Assembly (NCBI GenBank): GCA_948474755.1
Contig: CAOLHI010000058.1
Location: forward strand, 434,001 to 498,000
Reading direction: 5' to 3'
DNA length: 64,000 bases
Origin: Ctenosaura bakeri
Lineage: Eukaryota > Chordata > Lepidosauria > Squamata > Iguanidae
Of this stretch, positions 23,260-35,772 are shown piece by piece; the first letter of the stretch is position 1, and each line of letters starts with the position of its first letter. The translations under genes and the position numbers were made by a program. Below the pieces are notes generated by a model that did not search any database, was not told the origin of the DNA, and saw only the letters and a list, made by a program, of their open reading frames with translations.

Positions 23260-25047
23260 TGAATCTGTGCAATCCCTTCCTTCCTTTCCTGAAAAACACA
23301 TCCTTCCTGTATTGGGCAACTGACGCAGTAGCATTCAAAAACTGCTAATACAACATACAGACAGGTAGATAGTAAAAGCAGATAACAGACCTTTGTCTCT
23401 GTTGGACAAAAGGACAGGCCCTTTTCTTATGTACACCCAAACTGGCAGCCTCCTTTGGTGGAAGACCTGCCCCCACAAGAATCCTGTTTTTATGTCCCAG
23501 ATAGGGAAGGCAGTTATGCTACATGGTGAGAAATACCTGCTGACTCAGGACCTCAGTCCTTCAAAGAACAGAAACCCACTGGTGAAACAGAGGTCCATGG
23601 CAGCAGCAACCTCTTTCTTCCTATAGCCATTGATTGTTCTCTCTCTCTTTCTGCTCAGCTGCTATATATCTGAGCCTTCCACAACAGTCCTGCTTTTATG
23701 GCCCAAGATAGGCAAGGCAGCTGTGTTGGATGATGAGCAGAGCCCCACTAGTGAAGCAGGGCTAGGACTGATGAGAGTTGTAACCCAACAACAATTTTCT
23801 GGAAGCTGGTTTGCCAGCTGTGATTAGCTTATGCACATGCTCCTGTACTTTGTTTACCCATTATTTAACACTTGAATACTCCACTAGCGGTGTGACTGAC
23901 TGACTGAGGAAGCAAAGACAGGTAATAATGAGGTTGATATGGGGGGAGGGATAATGGTGGGATGGATTAGGTAAAGCATGGGATCCACTGGTTTAAAGAC
24001 TCCTCCTTCCTGGAACAGTGGAAAAAGCATACCAGCTTTGGGGAGCAATGGGAAACAAAGGGAGGGAGGGAGGGAGGGAACCAACCAACCAACCAACCAA
24101 CCAACCATCAATAGCAGGCCAAGAAAAAGGTTGTGCTCCCCTCTGTATTTTCCTGGTGTGAGCTCAGGGAAATTTTGGACTTGTCAGGTTATTAGCCACA
24201 GATTCTCACTCCCTTTCCCCCATTGAATTGTTTGGTTTTGTTCTGATGAGAAAACTATTCCAGGATGTGCAAATCAGGTCAGTTTATATCAGCACTTGCA
24301 AAGATCAAATTCTTCAAGCAGCCATCAATTATCTACAGACACAGGAATTAAGTTTATAGCTGTCTCCACCAATCTACAAATCTTATCCAGAATACCACCC
24401 TTCATTCAGTGATAACTTTGGCAACACAAGTTCAAAAGAAACATAAAACAATTTCCCCCCTGCTCATGCAAAGGGATCAGCAAAGATGGCAGAGGTATCC
24501 GTTGACTGACACAGTCACACTCTTATTCTGATGCCCAGCAAGAGCATACTTTGTTCCAGAAGAAATGCATACCTTATACTTTATGAACTGCTACTATTTG
24601 TTCCAATAACCACCCACATGAAATTTCTCATCTCAGTTTGATGTAGTATAGCAAGAACTGCAGTAAAAATCATCTAGAAATCTTTTTATTCCTTCCCTAC
24701 TGGTACAGTACATTATGCAAAAGTCTAAAACAATGTGTTAGTGCATTACTAAAAGCAAATCGGTAGAGAGTCTGAAGATGACAATAACTTTTTATTATTT
24801 CCCTATCTATTTTGCTACAGCAAAGAATTCATTTTCCGCAGCCTTGCCTTATACTAAAGGTGCAACCAAATTACATTCTGTAATTAATTGAAAATGAAAC
24901 CAAACATGAGTAAGAGCTTTGGTGAGAACTTTCTCCTTCAAATCAGTGTGTGTGCTTTTTATTCTTCAAATCTAGAAAGGGGATAAAGGAAAAAAATACT
25001 GCTTAACAAAATAACATACTTCAGAGTAGACATAGATTGTACTTTAA
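23260..25047. other. No gene recognised
   Basis: Unique-looking AT-balanced sequence with a compound simple repeat at 24059-24107. Short open frames have no motif. Confidence 0.4.
24059..24107. repeat. Compound (GGGA)n-(ACCA)n microsatellite
   Basis: About five GGGA units are followed directly by about six to seven AACC units. A purine tract abutting a CA-rich tetranucleotide is a likely length polymorphism. Confidence 0.8.
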
Positions 25048-25249
25048 GGTCATCTCCATCCTACACTCTTATAGTGCTACTATTCTACTTTCAACATCCT
25101 ATGGAATTCTGGGCTTTGCAGTTTAGAGAGGTGCACTTAGAATTCTCAGCCAAAGAGCACTTTGGCCTCAGTAAACTACAAACCCCAGAGTTCCACAGGA
25201 TGTTGAAAGTGGAATAATAGCACTGTAACAGTATGGTGTGGAAATGGCC
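25048..25249. mobile_element. Palindromic MITE, family P copy 3
   Basis: A 202 bp inverted repeat with left arm GGTCATCTCCATCC...TTCTACTTTCAAC and right arm GTTGAAAGTGGAATAATAGC...GGTGTGGAAATGGCC. Flanking triplets TAA and TGA differ by one base. Confidence 0.78.
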
Positions 25250-26699
25250 TGAGTTCAATTGGTTCTATTACAAGGAAAAGTCACAATTGCTGTTAACTTT
25301 ACAGAATTGTTTTGGATTATTGATTTTCACTATGCCTGTTGAAATGTCAATGGACTTAAACTTCTTAAAGACACATGGTTGTCTTTACAGATCAGTGCAG
25401 CAATCCTTTATGGCCATTCCATAAGTAGTCCCATAACTACAGTGTTATATAGTAGATCCCAACAACCCCCAACAACTTATCAATAAGCAGTCAATACAAT
25501 CAATGGGGGTCCATTCCATATTGATCAAAAAGTTTTTGCCTGGTGCTCCCACTCATTCCTGTGAGCAATTTGTGGTGTAACAGGGCAGAGAAAGGACCTC
25601 TGTTGCAAATTCCCCTTGCATGGAAGATCACTTGCACAAAGGAGTAGATGAGAATGTCAGGCAACCACTTTTTGATCAACAAGGATACAGGTCCCTGTTG
25701 ATCCAGCAGCTACTACTCTAAAGTGAGTTTGAGGAACTAGGATTGTGACTATATGGCACTATCTTTCTGTGATGGTAGGACTGTGTGCTTCTGTAAGGCA
25801 AAAAACTATGCTGATGGCAGCAGTGCTGCTGGTAGGGTCTTCTATGTCAGGTTTAGCTGAGTAACCAGTCTAGATGTGCCAAATAGCTACACGGCAGCAG
25901 CAGTAGTGGAGGGCGACACTGGCAGAGGATCTGTCAGAGACAAAAGCAGTGGCATCCTGGCTAACATTTATTAGGGCTGTGCAGAAGGAAGTGCACACGG
26001 TAAACTCCTTTTGAGTGTCTTTTACCATGAAAACTGTATGATGAGACAACCCCAAATTAACCAAGAGATAATGCCAGGAGGTGACATTACAGGTCAGAAG
26101 GCACTCAACAAGCAATTGGGGTGCAACAGAGAATAACTATGAGTTGTGTGGTGGTTAATGACACAACTGGACTCAACCTGAAAGGATGCTCAGCTGTTGA
26201 TGTACTTAGAGGTGAAAGGAAAGTCAAATTCCTGATGTTTTAAATGAAGACACTGGACAGAAGGCAGCACAAATAACATTTTTCACTAACTGCATGGGGC
26301 TTTATCTCAACCATTCTACTATCTGAACTTCTTAGAGTCTGAGGAAGCATATTCACCCTCTTTTTCATACTCCTGATACTATCAGCTCTACCATTAGGCA
26401 GAGTGAGACAACTGTCATGTGAAGGCAACAAACTTTTATTAGATAGTTGTGTTTATCATATTTTATTCCCAGGGAGGGAGAAAATGTTTGTAGGATTTTC
26501 TGCTGCAGATGCCAAAATGAGAAGCAGGGTGCCATTTGCTGTTCTGCCTTGGGCAGCAAAATGTATTGGGCTAGCCCTGACACCTTTATGGAATCTTCAC
26601 ACAATGAAAGAAAGGGTGTTTTCTGTTGTTTCTCTTGAGCGATGATGTATAAAGCCTCCTTTCACAGGCCTCTCCTTGTTGCTTATAACAGTGTTAGCA

Positions 26700-28178
26700 A
26701 AAACATTTTTAAACAGCATATTATAGGTTCTATTCTACTTTGGTCAGGTCCCACCTAGAACACTTTGTCCAGTTCGGGGTACCACAGTTCAAGAAGAATA
26801 TTGACAAGCTGGAACACGTTCAGAGGAGGGTGACTAAAACAGTAAAAGGCCTGGAAAATCTGCCTTGTAAGAAAAAGCTTAGGGAGATGGGTATGTTTAG
26901 CCTGGAGAAAAGAAAGTTAAGAAGTGACATGATAGCTATGTTTAAATATCCAAAGGGATGTCAGATGGAAAATGAAGCAAGTGTTACCCTGATTTCTGGG
27001 GTCTCTTGGGGGACACCTCAATGTGCTCCACATGATGGGGAATGGAAACTAGCCAGAGCATGAGCAATCACAATACGAGAGGTAGGGTAACCTAGCAGGG
27101 TCTTTTACCCAGTTTTTATGGGGTCAGGCCAAGCCAAAAAACAAATGAAGATGTCCAATAAAATGATTTTATTGAATGAAAGTCTCACGCACCAATGCAC
27201 TCACTCACACACTCACTCAAGACCAATTAAGAAGCAAAAGAGAAGAAATGGATAGGGGAATATTGAAGGGGTTGTAGCTGGAGTAATACTGCACCTTTTC
27301 TTGAAGTCCTTGGTCTGGAAAAGACAGTGAAGAAGTAGAGCTCAGCACGGAGAGGGCTGAGGGGATTACCCAACGGACAGAGAAACAGTCTGCTGCAATG
27401 ACTGAGAGTGATCCAAAGAACTGCTCAAAAACTAGGACTATTTGTAGGGGGAAAAGTACCTGGAGGGCTAATCCTTTCCCAGGGAGAAAAATGGATGTTG
27501 CAATGAGAAAGAAACTCCACAATGGTAACTTCCTTTGCGTGATGAGGTTACAAGGTGTTGCCAAAGTCTCAGGATCTTCAGCTGGATTGGGTTGTGGTGT
27601 GACTTCATATAAATGGTCCTTGCCTGATAGGATTTTGCTCAACTTGGGGCAAACACACTAATCCCCTCAAGTCGGCTTCTCAGGGGCTGAGGACCCTTTG
27701 TCTACTGTGGGTTTGGACAGCTTGAGGTCTCCTGGGGCTATGTGATGGGGGATTTTGCTGGCCAAACCTGGTTTTTGATCATTTGACCGTTGCTGCCTAT
27801 GTCCTCATCCGCACGACCTCTCAGGCACATTGAATCATGTTTTAATATCAAAATTGTAGAACCTGGGACAGGGTTTACCAGTGAGGTAACACAAGCTTGT
27901 TTTCTGCTGCTCCAGAGACTAGGATATGGAACAATGACTTCAAGCTCCTGGAAAAGAGATTCCATCTAAACTTTAGGAAGACTTGCTGGATGGTAAGAAC
28001 AGTTCGACAGTGAGCTTCTGCCTCAGAATGTGGTGGAATCTCCTTCTTGGAGGTTTTTAAACACAGGTTGGATGACCATCTGGCAGGAATACTTTTATTG
28101 TGTATTTCGGCATGCCAAGGAGGTTGGACTTGATAGCCTTTGTAGTCTTCATCTTTATCATTATATGATTCTATGATG
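26700..28178 (+). pseudogene. CR1 LINE 3' end, split by an LTR
   Basis: At 26740-26980 the plus strand encodes a CR1 ORF2 C-terminal signature (VQFGVPQFKKNIDKLEHVQRR then LEKRKLRSDMIAMFKY). After the LTR the CR1 tail resumes at 27896 with 'ttctgctgctccagagac', continues through 'gttggacttgatagcc', and ends with the CR1-typical 'atgattctatgat'. The element is 5' truncated. Only the last part of ORF2 and the 3' UTR are present. Confidence 0.85.
26982..27891 (-). mobile_element. Solo LTR (910 bp) in CR1, 4 bp TSD CAAG
   Basis: On the minus strand it begins TGTTACCTCACTGG and ends AATCAGGGTAACA, a clean TG...CA with inverted TGTTAC/GTAACA ends. CAAG flanks both sides (26978-26981 and 27892-27895), and CR1 homology is continuous across the excised LTR. 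It matches the 14272-15152 LTR at both ends but is diverged in the middle. A minus-strand AATAAA lies at about 27168-27175. A 141-codon minus frame at 27217-27642 lies wholly inside the LTR and has no recognisable domain. Confidence 0.85.
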
Positions 28179-28319
28179 GAACATAAAAAAACCACAAGTG
28201 GGGAAGCATTAGGACTTCACTTCTGTGTATTTCAAAGGAAAATTCTGCATGTAAAATATGAACAAAAATATATTTCATAGTTAACACCCTATTTTTTATT
28301 CCATTATTGATGTAACATA

Positions 28320-28776
28320 TACCTTTTCCACACCGGACGAGGGAATTGTCCTCCGCTGCTACTCACCAGACCTTGTGGCTCCCCGGTCCGGTCCACGGCA
28401 CTCTGGAGCAGTGCGTGCTCGTCAATACACACTGCTCCGGCATCCCAAATGGCGGCTTCTGGTTGGTTGAGGGTCTCAACCAACCGCTGAAGTTCACCAG
28501 CCTAAAACCCACCCCTGGGCAGATTGCAGGCTCACATTGGTGCGAGCCTGCGAATCTGCATAAGGGAGCAGGCTTGCAGTGGCACGTTGCGTGCTTTTGA
28601 AAGACCAGAAAAATCAGGTCTTTCAAAAGCACGCTGGAGGACCAATTGGGGTCATTCCAGACCAGACTGAGGTGCAGATCTATATTAAATAGGTCCGATC
28701 CAGTCCGGTCCGAGGTGCAGACCTCCTCCTTGGAGGACGGACTGCACCATTTCAAAAGCCCCATGTGGAAAAGGTC
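28320..28776. mobile_element. GC-rich MITE family Q copy 3, TSD ATA
   Basis: Termini are a mutated TACCTTTTCCACACC and GTGGAAAAGGTC. ATA flanks both sides (28317-28319, 28777-28779). The interior follows copies 1 and 2, with the inverted repeat GAAAGACC...GGTCTTTC at about 28598-28626. Confidence 0.8.
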
Positions 28777-28779
28777 ATA

Positions 28780-30249
28780 GACAAAAAGAAGCCTTAAGGT
28801 CTGGTTTGTTTCAGCAGAAACATTTCTTAAAGCTAAGGAACTTATTTGTAACAGCCATTGACCACCCAAGTGCTATACTCCCAAATGACAATGGCCAAAA
28901 GAAATTACAGGTATGTCATTATTTGTGAACTTTCTTTTGAACCATATCTCATTCTATCTTCTGATTATGTGCCCTTGTTTCTTCAGTGCTCAAATTTGTC
29001 AAGATTTCCCCATGCTTTGGTAAGCCAATTCAGTATTCAAAGAACCATTTGGTACACCTCTTTCTGTAAATATTAGCTCCAAATGCTGATGACAATTTCT
29101 TACCTGAAAAGAAAAAGACTCTTCATAAACAAGGAAAGCTTATAGCTAGACTGCATACCACAGTCACCACATGAATGTCACCAAAATGTCCTCTTGTGAC
29201 AAGTGAACCGGACAGGAGATAGAGATACATACCATATGTCAGTCAAAGCCTTAACATAAGTAATGTGAATTATAATTGGCCTGATGACAATGGTATGCTG
29301 TGGAGAGGTACTTTCTGAAAATGTTTTTGTGATGGCAAAGCAATATTCCTTCCATAATACTGTCAGAAGAATACAAATAAAGATAGGGTAAAAGGGAGAG
29401 GTAAGGAGAAGAAATTTGTGGATGCAGATGAATTGGAAGGTATAGCTCCTAGCTGAGGATAAGCTCTGCATTTAATGTATTCATTTGGGGCATTCAGGCA
29501 AGTTTGCCTTTAAGGCTGTAGTTTTTAATAATTATTTATCTGATTCATGCAGACTTGCCCACCTACCTACTGTTGCATATTTGACACATCAGTAGGTAGC
29601 AGGGATAAATAGCCAACCCACAGATAAAAGCCGATTATCATGTGGCTTAATAGCCACAGATCATGTTATTTTGAAGTATGAGATAATATAATAGATCCCC
29701 CAAAACAAATACAGTATTTCTTGCACTGTTGTCAAATCACCAGCATCCTCTTTATGCCTACACTGACAGGTAGATTGAATGAGCTCTAGTCTTTTAAATC
29801 ACATATCTCCAACAACTAAGCTCCATGATGGAAGCTGTCAGCCTGATCCCATCCATCTGTCAAACAAGTCTATCCATAACAACTTTTTTCTCTCCTGCAT
29901 AGCTCTTCCTAAGTTTCAGCTAGCTAGGCTTCAACAATGTATTCAATTTAGCTAAAATTTATATGCTACAGCAAAAAAATCAATTTGGGCATGCACAAGG
30001 ACTTCTAAACACTCATGAGGACACAGTGTTTTTCAATAGCTATCTTCTCTCCATGTCAAATCAGTTTGAAATCACTTTGATTTCCAAAAATGACTTTGCC
30101 ATGAAACTTGAGATGACTGTTGCTTTATGTTGCCCTGCTCTTTTTCTTTTTCTTTTCTTTTTTTTCCCCCTCCCCAAAGATGGTTTGGCTGGTCTTGTCA
30201 ACATTCTTTAGATTTCCTTCAAGTTTTCCCAGTATTCTGCATCAGCTGC
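28780..30249. other. No gene recognised
   Basis: Unique-looking sequence. Short open frames on both strands lack motifs, and a pyrimidine run (30137-30172) inflates open-frame length near 30120-30330. Confidence 0.4.
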
Positions 30250-30252
30250 TTA

Positions 30253-30751
30253 GGCCCTTTCTGCACAAGGCGAGTGAATCACTCCATGCCATTACTTACA
30301 GGGTCTTCTGGGTCTGAAGTAATGTGGACTTTCCCTTAAGCCCTTCTGCAGGGCTCTTCCATTAGTCCAGGGTGAATCAAAGCAGTGCGAGGTCTTTAGA
30401 TCTGCACTGCTCTGGCTGAAAATGGCAGCTTCCTGTTTCTTCATGGGTCCGGACCAACTGCTGACACTGGCCATGCCCACAGCCCACTCTCCACTGATTG
30501 CAGGCTCACATTAGTGTGAGCCTGCACATTTTCACTAGTCAGCAGAAATGCAATGGCGCGCTCCAGAAGACTGAAAGACCAGATTTTTCTGGTCTTCACT
30601 TAGCACGCTGGAGGACCACTTTGGGGCATTTTGGATAGGACTAAGGTGCGGAACTAAGGTAAGTAGTCCAGACCTAGTCTGATCCAAGGTGTGGACAACC
30701 TCCATCCCAGGACGCCTTGGCCCGTTTTAACTTCCTTGTGTGGAAAGGGCC
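30253..30751. mobile_element. GC-rich MITE family Q copy 4, TSD TTA
   Basis: Starts GGCCCTTTCTGCACAAGG and ends TGTGTGGAAAGGGCC, 499 bp. TTA flanks both ends (30250-30252, 30752-30754). The interior carries the GCAGGCTCAC...GTGAGCCTGC hairpin at about 30500-30525 and an inverted GACCAG...CTGGTC. Confidence 0.82.
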
Positions 30752-30980
30752 TTAGTTAAGTATACTTAATAATAGATGAGTAAATCTAGATAACAGTTTC
30801 GTATTCACGATTGCTACCTAGTCACAATGGTAATCCTGTTGCTATGATTATAATTCTCTTTTACCTACTTTACCAGGCATCCACTGCATCGAGAAGAAGT
30901 CCATTCTGTTGGTGACTAGAACATGAGTGAATGATGTCCTCATCAGGTTTGTGGGGTTCGAAACAGAAAAAGTTACTGAG

Positions 30981-31392
30981 GGCCTTTCTGCAGAACAATG
31001 GCATCCCAATATGGGAACGTGAGAGGAGTGGGACTGCAACAACACTTCCACAAGATGTCACAGTCCCATCCTTCTTGTGTTGCCAGCTGGCACAATCAAA
31101 GGATAAATCACCAGCAGATTTTCTCTGTCAATGAACCTTGTTTGCGTGACACTCCCTCACTTACCTGTCATATGGAAGGCCAGAAGTGCAATGGAGGTGC
31201 TTCCTGTCCTAGCACAGCATGGGAAAGAGCTGGCTGCACTGCAGAAGGAAGAGGAATGTCTCTTACACCCCCTTCTGCAGGGAGCTAGTTCAATGTGGAG
31301 GGGAGCATTCCCATTCTGCTCCATTCTTGCCAAAGGCACTGCTGAGCTCATTCCCAAAGGACAATGGGATAAGGTAAGGTGCAACAAAGGCC
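30981..31392 (+). mobile_element. MITE family R copy 1
   Basis: Starts GGCCTTTCTGCAG and ends GCAACAAAGGCC. The tetramer TGAG lies on both sides. The interior holds the family words 'gaagtgcaatgg', 'cttcctgtcctagcacagc' and 'tgcactgcagaagg'. Copies occur at 38380, 55024 (inverted) and 60289. Open frames here overlap on all strands and are not genes. Confidence 0.75.
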
Positions 31393-31777
31393 TGAGTTAA
31401 GTTGACTAACTAGCTGATACAGAATACCAGTTATTTTGTGTGATGATATGCCCTTGAATACATGCCTAATTCTGGTGTATGTAACATTATGATGCCAATC
31501 TAATGTTTGTGTGCCATTTTGAACTTGTTTGGCCACAATCATGGCTCCACAAGTTTAAATATAGCTCATCAGTTCTGTATTTTCGGTGTCCTTCCTTGTT
31601 TTACAGTGTGAAGCAGACAACAAAAATAACTTTATCTAGCGGGCCTCCACATGTGGGTAACTGTATTCATCTGGCACAACAGGTCACAATTTGGTCAGGA
31701 ATGACTTAGTTCTTTTCAGATACAGATAGCAGTGATACCCCAAATGCAGCATGCTCACAGTCTTTATTTAGGCAGAG

Positions 31778-31990
31778 ATCTTGTTGCTACATGCCTTCCA
31801 GTCATTTCTGACTTATTTTCTGGGTTTTCTTGGTAAGATTTGTTCATTTATTTTCCTTTTCTTTCCTTTGAGGCTGAGAAAGCGTGACTTGCCCAAGGTC
31901 ACCCAGTGGGTTTCAATGGCTGAGTGGTGATTTGAACCCTGGTCTCCAGGTCCTAGTCCAATAACCAAACCACTACTGCATGCTGGCTGT
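31778..31990 (-). mobile_element. MIR-like tRNA SINE
   Basis: Contains 'gaggctgagaaagcgtgac', 'aaggtcacccagtgggtttc' and the reversed B-box 'gatttgaaccctggtc', ending 'ccactactgcatgctggc'. Same family and orientation as 11577-11812. Confidence 0.85.
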
Positions 31991-32604
31991 CAGGCACAGA
32001 TCTAGATACTATTAAAAGAATCAAATTACTCTGTCAACACTGTCAACATACCTCTAGGGCAAACCAAAATGTATCTTATGAAATCATACAATTGAGATGT
32101 ACTATCCTCAGAATACATTCAACCCCTGTTTAGGGATGTCTATGACCTCATGGGTTTCCAGTTTCAAGTGGCTAAAACTTTACAAAAAGAAAATTGAAGA
32201 AAAAGATGTGTTTTTCCTTTTTGTGACAGCAGTCAATTAATATGTTCGATGGGCTTATCAATATTATAGAGTTTTCTTATACTTTACCAAACATATTTTC
32301 AGGAATGTTTTGGTATTATTTTGGGACAAGGTACTTTTGCAGGGGAGGAACTGATGTGTAAGAAAGTTAGGTTTTAAAAGCAATGTAAGAGTAAAGTTAC
32401 TTTGCTTATATAATGAGAAATTGTTTCTAGTTGTTTAATATCCTTTTAAGAACAATTTTGATAGGACATTTTGAAGATTTATTCCCTTCTCACCAAAATT
32501 GTGTGGGGGTTATTAATTTAAAAAGGAAGTAATGGAAAAGTAAACAGCAGTGCAAAATTAATTTAATTTCTTTAACCATCAGAATTAGAAATATGTTACA
32601 TTTT

Positions 32605-32633
32605 AAACATTGTATTGTATTGTATTGTATTGT
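32605..32633. repeat. (TGTAT)n microsatellite
   Basis: Five to six tandem TGTAT units. Confidence 0.85.
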
Positions 32634-33249
32634 CTAGCAACACAAAAGGATTATTTTTGAAAAGTAACTTTCCTAGATCTGGTAGCAATAGCATTGTAGG
32701 AGAGAAAGAAGCATATATTACCAGGTTTCTTACTTCTGACTTCTTGCTTTCATGCAAATACTGTGTGTTGCTCACTGAAGACAAAACTGTCAAACACATA
32801 TTCCTACTACCATGATACAGATGTGAATTACTTAACCACCATTCTCCCTGGCCACCTCTCAAAGAAAACTGTCAGTACATCTCCAAATTGCAGTCCTTAG
32901 CATTCCTGGGAAGAAGTCATGATATTTAAAGTACTGTCAAATTGATAGGAAGAAAAGAGGATTCGGGGGTGGGGGGAGTTGATTCTTATGGCAATTCTTT
33001 CAGCTTATTGTAAAATTTCTCAGATGCTTTGTTTAGAGATGTTCAAAATTCATTAACCCCGTCCACTGCAAGAAGTGTTGATTCTGATACACTTCCTCAA
33101 ATTCCTTCAAGTTTTTTGTCTATACATTTGTCTCTCAAGAACATCTAATAGCAACTCTGAACAAAGACACAGAAAATTTCATTTGGTTCACTTAAAAAAA
33201 ATGAATACACCTAATTTGAACTTTCCAAACTTACATTTAGTTTAGAGGA

Positions 33250-33355
33250 AATTGGAGATTTGGGGGACATCAGGGGACTACAACTTCCATCATTGCTGAC
33301 CATTAGCTATCCTAGCTAAGTCAGCTAGGAAGAATATTAACATCTTGAGAGTCAT
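33250..33355. repeat. ACTCCCAG-type palindromic MITE fragment, copy 3
   Basis: 'ggggactacaacttccatc' followed by 'gctgaccattagctatcc' matches the central part of this reptile repeat, where 'actacaactcccat' is followed by 'gaccattggc'. Confidence 0.55.
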
Positions 33356-34158
33356 GGTTTCCCTGTCTCCCCCCCACACACACACACACATACACACATG
33401 AAAGTATATAACAGTTGCTGAGTTACATCATGTAAACACACCACCACACCCATTATTTGTCAGAGGGATTGTTGAAGATTAAATGTCTAACGGAGGTGGC
33501 TCCTGTATGTGTTACAAGGAGATACGGCATTTTCAAATCCATTGAGAGTACTTTGAGAGCCATATCCTTGAAACTGAAGCACAGTAGATTATTTGGCAAA
33601 CAAAGAAGACATGACTTGTCTTTTTCACAGCATGAAGAGTAGGGAAGAAAAATGTTGAAAGCCAAAAACATTTCTGTAAACCTGTGACTGACTTTTTCTT
33701 GTGTGGCAAGAGATAATGTGGCCCATGGTTCACTTTTTCATCATCTTCTCTCTGGGAAAGGTGAAGCCTTTGGTGACAAGAGATTTGTGAGAAAATATGG
33801 GCAGCCAAGATTAAAACTCAAAAAGGCTATTGATTTCCGACACCATCGGTCATGACCGCCATGGCTGGAAATAGAAATCACAGCTTTATGGAATTTTTGG
33901 ATGTGTTATCATTACTGTACTGGATATAGAAAGGGGTTGTGCCCTCTGAGTAAGAGAATTGATACAACTTTATTCTCTGGACAATACAGATTTTATGGAT
34001 TTCTATTTGATAAAAGAGCCTAGTAAAAGAAAAAGAGAATGAAAATGGATGAGAGAAAATTCAGTGCCAGATATAGGTAATGATGATCCACTTTTCACAG
34101 TATTGATTTTGGGCAAAACTATGGTATGTGAGCTTTCTAAACAGTTTTCTTGGGTTCA

Positions 34159-34225
34159 CTCCTCCTCCTCCTCCTCCTCCTCCTCCTCCTCCTCCTCCTC
34201 CTCCTCCTCCTCCTCCTCTTCTTCT
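34159..34225. repeat. (CTC)n trinucleotide array
   Basis: About twenty near-perfect CTC units followed by a few CTT units. Read in the plus frame it would give a serine run inside a 61-codon open frame, which is an artefact of the repeat. Confidence 0.9.
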
Positions 34226-34569
34226 TGTGGATGAGATACAAATGCTTGGCAGTAGAGATGAGATACTATAAAATAAGTATAAGATAGAGCTCTTGGTCTA
34301 CAACTGTATACTAAATAATGGACACATTTTCACCTTAACTGGATCTTTAGCGTATGATGACAACAGACCTCTGAGCAATGGATTGAAGAGACCATCATCT
34401 TCAACTCTTGTTTGTGGTGTTTGGAGGTGTTTGTTTGATATGCAGGCCATTGACCTTATTTATCAAGGTAGTTCTAGCATTTTTATAAGTCAGAGCTGGA
34501 TCATGGGCACAATCTGAGGTGAACTAGGGAACAAAAACCACAAGCCTCTCCCACCAACGCATGTAGATC

Positions 34570-34685
34570 AGGTGGAGGAATCATGGTGCCCTCCAAATGT
34601 TTTAGGCTGCATCTCCCAGAATTTCTCATCATTGGCTGTGCAGGATAAGGCTACCAGGATTTGAAGTCCAGCAACACTTAGAGGA
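34570..34685. repeat. ACTCCCAG-type palindromic MITE fragment, copy 4
   Basis: 'ccaaatgttttaggctgcat' with 'ctcccagaatttctcatcat', then the inverted arm 'gatttgaagtccagcaacac'. The downstream LTR-like segment starts within a few bases of its right edge and may have inserted there. Confidence 0.6.
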
Positions 34686-34689
34686 TGAC

Positions 34690-35100
34690 TGTGATGAACC
34701 TGATGGGAGGGGGTCTTGATAACAGAGCCTCCTTGGCAACTGAGAGTGTTTAAACTGATTGGCTGGTGAAATGGAACCTTGGATAGCCCAGGGGAGGGGC
34801 TGGTGGAAAGAGGAAAATAACGGATTTTAACTGTCTGGTGCGTGTTTGAAGAGGAGTGTGATTTGTGGTGTGTTTGGGAGAGGTTGGAGATTTGAAGAGC
34901 GCTGAGAGAGAAAGAACTGAGAAATTGGGTGTACGAGAGATAGTGAATGAATTGAAAGAGAGAGAGAGAGAAATGGTGTACTGTTTATAAACATTTAGAT
35001 ACAAAACAAATTTAAAGTAACAGTGTTACAATAAATGTTTGAAGTTCTGTGTTCCTTCAAGCAGTGTCACAGAGTCTTCTTTTGAATCTTGAAATATACA
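34690..35100 (+). mobile_element. Probable LTR (right end uncertain)
   Basis: Starts TGTGATGAACC, has TTTATAAA near 34984-34991 and AATAAA at 35030-35035 followed by GT/T-rich sequence. This is the layout of an LTR promoter and polyadenylation region. A candidate CA end lies at TGTCACA near 35070, but I find no matching duplication of the left flank, so the 3' end is unsure. Confidence 0.45.
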
Positions 35101-35707
35101 AGCTACCAATAATATCAACTTGATCTTAGTGCCAACAGTACCACAGTCTTGGAAAATATAAATCACTGCTGATCCTTACATCTGGGATAAGGGCAGATTT
35201 AGGGAAGGCAGTAAAGGAGAAGAGTCCTGAAATGAAGAAGCCAAGTAGGGGGGACAACAGTGAGGAAGAAACTGCGTTCTCAGAAGGGGAGAACTGAGGC
35301 AGACCCATTTGCCCTGGCCCTGGCTTGATTCAGAGATCTCCCTGGCTGTTCAGTTCTGATCACAAAGAGGTGTCAGGCTGGGCAGGCCTTGAGTGCGAGG
35401 CGTGGGTGCACCTTTCGCACTCGGCACTGATGGGCAGATTTTTTTCCTGCGTTTAACAAAGACATTGTTCCCACCCCTGTTCTAGATGATGCTATTAAGG
35501 CAGTTGAGCTTGGCTTCTGTCAGTTCACAGAAGCCTCACATCTGACCATCTAGCTCAGGGAAAACATTTTGACAGGTTTGGGGCCAGCTGGTTCTCAGCA
35601 ATGGTCTGATCCACTGTAATCCAAATTTTGCCACAAAGAGATATAAATTGTGGTTATTTACAGCTCCCTAGATTTTGTGTCATCCAAGTAATTTATTTGT
35701 ATCAGAT

Positions 35708-35709
35708 AT

Positions 35710-35772
<63 letters not shown>

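Larger units (their letters stand above)
31993..34158. other. No gene recognised
   Basis: Apart from the simple repeats and the MITE fragment listed separately, I see nothing coding. A CA run (33371-33398) and a G-rich stretch (32965-32978) are present. Confidence 0.4.

Noticed and set aside
27217..27642. 141-codon minus-strand open frame with hydrophobic stretches
   Set aside because: It lies completely within the LTR at 26982-27891, has no recognised domain and is not matched by the sister LTR at 14272.
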